Assembly (NCBI GenBank): GCA_947455515.1
Contig: CANGOF010000014.1
Coordinates: forward strand, 1-36,668
Reading direction: 5' to 3'
DNA: 36,668 nucleotides
From: Flavobacteriia bacterium
GTDB taxonomy: Bacteria > Bacteroidota > Bacteroidia > Flavobacteriales_D > Crocinitomicaceae
Shown: positions 33,616 to 36,668 of the stretch, piece by piece
Numbering within the stretch: position 1 is the stretch's first letter
Layout: each line of letters starts with the position of its first letter
The notes under the pieces: generated by a model
Databases searched by the model: none
Told to the model about the DNA's origin: nothing
Seen by the model: the letters and a program-made list of their open reading frames with translations, nothing else
Made by a program: the position numbers and the translations under genes

Positions 33616-35607
33616 ATGCTTACAGCCAGACAAACATTACTACATTATTTGTCCTTAATTGGAATTCTGATTTCACTACTTCAAGTATTTGTGTTTTATT
33701 TTTTGACAAATATTATTTGGATTAGTGCGGCTTGTGTACTTTTTACTTTCTTATTTATTATCGTAAGTATTTTAAATGCTGGTCGTTATCATGATTTAGC
33801 AAAAGTCTTGTTTTTTACACTTACCACTTCATCCCTAATCGTTTGGGCATTGTTTTTACCACATAGAGTAGAGGTTTCAATCTATTTTATTCCCTTAACT
33901 TTAATGTTAATAAGGTTATACGACATTACTAAAATGACCTTAGGATTAAGATTTTCACTTTTAATTTGTATTGTTGGCTTATTTGTTAATTTTCAATTTG
34001 AAAGTGCTTTTTACAAAAATGTCAATTTGCATATTAATTTCTTATTAATCAACCATATTACATTAGTCCTTAGTTTTATTATTGTGTTAGGTATTACTAT
34101 GTCAATTATTAAAGAAACTAAAAAGGAAGATGAAGCTTTGTTTGAAACCAAAGAAAAATTAATGGCGATCTATGATAATCTAACCAATCCAATGATTTTT
34201 ATTAATCGAAATTTTGAAGTGCATTGGTTTAATAAAAATGCGGAAGTTGAATTCAAACAATTTTTTAATCTTGATATCAAAAAAGGGAAGAAAATAGAGG
34301 CTTTATTTTCAGAGGAATACGTTCCCAAATACAAACAAAGTTACGATTTAGCAGTAAGGGGTAAAATAGTTAAAAATGAACACGTATATGTACAAAATAA
34401 CTTGTCTAAAATGTATTACGAATATGAATACATACCAGTGTTTGATAAGTTTAATGAAGTAATTGGTGTGGTATTACAGATGATGAATACAACGAAGAGA
34501 AGTACCATTGAAAATGAATTAACCCAACAAAAAATGATGTTGGAAGAGGTATATAATCAATCCCCAGATGCATTGTTTTTAGTAAGTCTAAAAACCGAAA
34601 AAATTATATATTACAATAATACAGCGAAAGAATTATTTGCTTTAGATGACGATTCAAGTTTTATCTCTTACAAGCAATTATTCAAAGTCGAGGATAAAAA
34701 TAACTTTTGGAAAAAGATAGATACGCAATTAATCAAGCAAGATTCTGTTGTTTTTGAAGAAACGAACAAAAGGGAAAATAACGAACTGTTCATAGGTGAA
34801 ACACGTATTAAGAAGTTTGAAATTAATGGTATAGTTCATTTATTAGTTCGAATTTCTGACATAACAGATAAAGTAGCGCAACGAGAATTGAAATTTTCAA
34901 TACTGGAGATGGAACGTCAGAATGCCGAAAATTTACTGCGTCAAAAAAATCTGGGAATGATGATTCAAGGTCAGGAAGAAGAAAGACAACGAATTTCTAA
35001 AGATTTACACGATGGTATTGGACAAATGTTAACTGCCATTCGCTTAGAAATTTCTGCAATTGAAAGTGTGGAATATAAAGAACTTTCAAACGAAACGAAA
35101 GTAGCGAAAGAGATGATTGATAATACTATCAAAGAAGTAAAAAGAATTTCAAACAACCTAATGCCAAGTGCAATTGTTGATCTAGGCTTGATTCCTGCAC
35201 TTAAAATGTTATTGAATTTACCTGTGAATCAAATACAAATAATTTTTGATTACGATAGTTTTGTTCAAGAAATTGGTCTGAACAAAAAACAAGAGATAAC
35301 CATCTATCGTGTGATTCAAGAAGCATTAAACAATGCATTAAAATATGCAAATGCGACGATAATTAATGTAAAAGTAAATTTTTTTGACGTGAATCACCTT
35401 AACGTACATTTTTCAGATAATGGGGTCGGGTTTGAATCTTCGAATGTGATTTTTAAAAAATCAAATGGGTTAATAAATATGAAAGAAAGAGCAACATTAA
35501 TTAATGCTACTTTTGAGGTGAAAAGTAAAAAAAATAGTGGAACTTCAATTGAAATGATATTACCTTTAAATCCAGAAACTGCAGTGGAAAGTAGGATAGT
35601 ATCTTAA
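33616..35607 (+). CDS. NarL-type membrane sensor histidine kinase with two PAS domains
   Basis: 663 residues. About six membrane helices fill residues 8-170, then PAS1 (~185-290) and PAS2 (~305-415), a coiled linker, HisKA_3 (~453-520) and HATPase (~555-655). The phospho-His lies in EEERQRISKDLHDGIGQ, the hallmark of NarX/DegS-type kinases. The HATPase shows VIQEALNNALKYA and SDNGVGF, with a closing GTSIEMILP. The partner is the LuxR-type regulator 140 bp downstream. The ATG directly follows a palindromic repeat, so ribosome binding must use the repeat as leader or an upstream leader. The signal is unknown; the adjacent output-less receptors are possible partners. Confidence 0.93.
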   Translation: MLTARQTLLHYLSLIGILISLLQVFVFYFLTNIIWISAACVLFTFLFIIVSILNAGRYHDLAKVLFFTLTTSSLIVWALFLPHRVEVSIYFIPLTLMLIRLYDITKMTLGLRFSLLICIVGLFVNFQFESAFYKNVNLHINFLLINHITLVLSFIIVLGITMSIIKETKKEDEALFETKEKLMAIYDNLTNPMIFINRNFEVHWFNKNAEVEFKQFFNLDIKKGKKIEALFSEEYVPKYKQSYDLAVRGKIVKNEHVYVQNNLSKMYYEYEYIPVFDKFNEVIGVVLQMMNTTKRSTIENELTQQKMMLEEVYNQSPDALFLVSLKTEKIIYYNNTAKELFALDDDSSFISYKQLFKVEDKNNFWKKIDTQLIKQDSVVFEETNKRENNELFIGETRIKKFEINGIVHLLVRISDITDKVAQRELKFSILEMERQNAENLLRQKNLGMMIQGQEEERQRISKDLHDGIGQMLTAIRLEISAIESVEYKELSNETKVAKEMIDNTIKEVKRISNNLMPSAIVDLGLIPALKMLLNLPVNQIQIIFDYDSFVQEIGLNKKQEITIYRVIQEALNNALKYANATIINVKVNFFDVNHLNVHFSDNGVGFESSNVIFKKSNGLINMKERATLINATFEVKSKKNSGTSIEMILPLNPETAVESRIVS

Positions 35608-35693
35608 CTCTAACTATAGAGGGCTTCTAAAAATTCGATTTTTTGAGGCAAATAAGAAATTTAATCCGTTCTTTACTTTAGTGTAGGAAGAGT

Positions 35694-35701
35694 TAAATTT
35701 G
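35694..35701 (+). promoter_or_regulatory. Candidate -7 box of the NarL-type regulator gene
   Basis: TAAATTTG fits TAnnTTTG and lies 46 bp before the ATG at 35748. The -33 region is weak (CTTTAC). It may allow expression of the regulator apart from the kinase. Confidence 0.4.
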
Positions 35702-35747
35702 TAGTTGAACAAAAAAATAAAGGTTTAAGCCCCGAAATTTTATACCA

Positions 35748-36398
35748 ATGAAAAATAAAATTAAAATAGTCTTAGTTGACGACCACGCCCTGGTAACAAA
35801 AGGATTTAGAACAATTTTAGCCAAACATAAAAATTTTCTAATTGTTGGTGAAGCAAATTCCAGCCCTGAAGCCTTAGAAATTATTAAAAATACAGAGCCA
35901 AATGTAGTTTTATTAGATATTAACATGCCTGGCGAAACTGGAATTGAGTGTGCTAAAAAAATTGTAAAATCTTATTCAAATTCGAAAATCATTATGCTTA
36001 CTATGCACGATGAGGAACAATATATTCTAAAAGCATTGTCGGTTGGAGCACATGGATACGTGATGAAAAACAGTGAATTGGAAGAGTTAATAGAGGCTAT
36101 ACAGACCGTACATAATGGGGGAGAATATTTCAGTAAGCTAATTAACGCAGAAACTTTAGAAACCATTAAACTTAAATTAAAAGAGAATCCGGAATGGAAT
36201 GAGTTAACCGAACTTACAAAAAGAGAAATTCAAATAATTAAAGCAATTGCAGAAGGGTGGAGCAATAAAGAGATTTCAGATCAGTTATACATCAGCGATC
36301 GCACAGTAAATACACACCGTACAAATATTATGGCAAAAATGAAGGTGAAAAATTCGGTAGAATTAGTAGTGAAAGCAATGAAAGAAAAGTGGATATAA
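35748..36398 (+). CDS. NarL/FixJ-family DNA-binding response regulator
   Basis: 216 residues. The receiver (~5-120) has acidic residues in LVDDHALV, phospho-Asp in VVLLDINMPG, switch Thr in IMLTMHDE and Lys in YVMKNS. A LuxR-type helix-turn-helix (~150-210) shows LTKREIQIIKAIAEGWSNKEI and ISDRTVNTHRTNIMAKM. It is the cognate transcription factor for the HisKA_3 kinase upstream. Targets are unknown; the barrel gene starting at 36522 is the nearest candidate. Confidence 0.95.
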   Translation: MKNKIKIVLVDDHALVTKGFRTILAKHKNFLIVGEANSSPEALEIIKNTEPNVVLLDINMPGETGIECAKKIVKSYSNSKIIMLTMHDEEQYILKALSVGAHGYVMKNSELEELIEAIQTVHNGGEYFSKLINAETLETIKLKLKENPEWNELTELTKREIQIIKAIAEGWSNKEISDQLYISDRTVNTHRTNIMAKMKVKNSVELVVKAMKEKWI

Positions 36399-36521
36399 AA
36401 CACATTGATTATCAACTTTTTTCGACAAAAAATTAGAAAATTTTAATTTTTGCGTTTAATAACCTATTTTTCATCAGTTTTTTTATACGTATTTTTACCA
36501 ATAAATATAATTGTATAAGTA

Positions 36522-36668
36522 ATGAAATTTAAATCTAAATTAGTAAGTGCAGCTTTCGTACTTGCGTCCAGTCTTGCTTTTTCTCAAGCAGATTCAACAA
36601 AAAACGAAGAAGGAAAACTGTCGATTAATGGATTCATAGATAGTTATTATTTCACCAATTTTAATAAC
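36522..36668 (+). CDS. Outer-membrane porin-like protein, N-terminus only (runs off window)
   Basis: Not in the ORF track. The ATG at 36522 opens a frame to the window end (49 codons). It begins with a signal peptide (MKFKSKLVSAAFVLASSLAF) cleaved near FSQ, then a polar stretch and LSINGFIDSYYFTNFNN. This looks like the first strand of a Bacteroidota beta-barrel porin (the 'G.iD.YY...f' start). An AT-rich leader of ~120 bp precedes it. Family assignment is tentative because only the N-terminus is seen. Confidence 0.6.
   Translation, partial: MKFKSKLVSAAFVLASSLAFSQADSTKNEEGKLSINGFIDSYYFTNFNN

Overview
The window is AT-rich, uses no Shine-Dalgarno sites, and has several upstream boxes matching the Bacteroidota -7 consensus TAnnTTTG. 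It also carries a TonB receptor, several beta-barrel outer-membrane proteins and many PAS/hybrid kinases. I read it as a chromosomal segment of a member of the Bacteroidota, probably Flavobacteriia-like; genus not determinable. Almost every gene is for signal transduction.

Region 1 (1-9166, + strand) is a chemosensory cluster: cheA (left part outside the window), cheW, a soluble chemoreceptor with three PAS domains, cheR, a histidine-kinase-like protein lacking its phospho-accepting His, cheD, cheB, cheY and a cheC-type phosphatase. It holds excitation (receptor, CheW, CheA, CheY), adaptation (CheR, CheB, CheD) and signal termination (CheC). No flagellar, pilus or gliding genes are visible, so the output is unknown.

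Region 2 (9277-20833, - strand) holds two phosphorelay units. One is yfiR-like protein / TonB-dependent receptor / CHASE8-like hybrid kinase with REC and HPt, followed by a stand-alone receiver. The other is a tandem pair of hybrid kinases. The first of the pair has an intact transmitter and REC but no HPt. The second has a decayed transmitter (His to Ser, broken N and G2 boxes) but intact REC and HPt. The two look complementary.

Region 3 (21164-23517, + strand) encodes two beta-barrel envelope proteins and a small PstS-like periplasmic protein.

Region 4 (23697-36398, + strand) has three membrane receptors built from a sensor domain (four-helix-like, PilJ/NarX-like, or double Cache), HAMP, GAF, a Met/Glu/Gln-rich coiled coil and PAS domains. 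None has a recognisable output domain. A stand-alone CZB zinc-binding protein follows the first, and a NarL-type two-component pair follows the third. The window ends in the signal peptide of another barrel protein.

The region also holds an IS200/IS605-type Y1 transposase between two ~75-bp direct repeats. These belong to a palindromic repeat family (GACYCC-loop-GGRGTC followed by an ACATCGCT-like tail) with about 17 copies across the window. All copies with a recognisable tail lie in one orientation, and the two transposase-flanking copies differ by compensatory stem changes. This is the strongest candidate for an under-described element. Two further palindromic families sit inside the che cluster.
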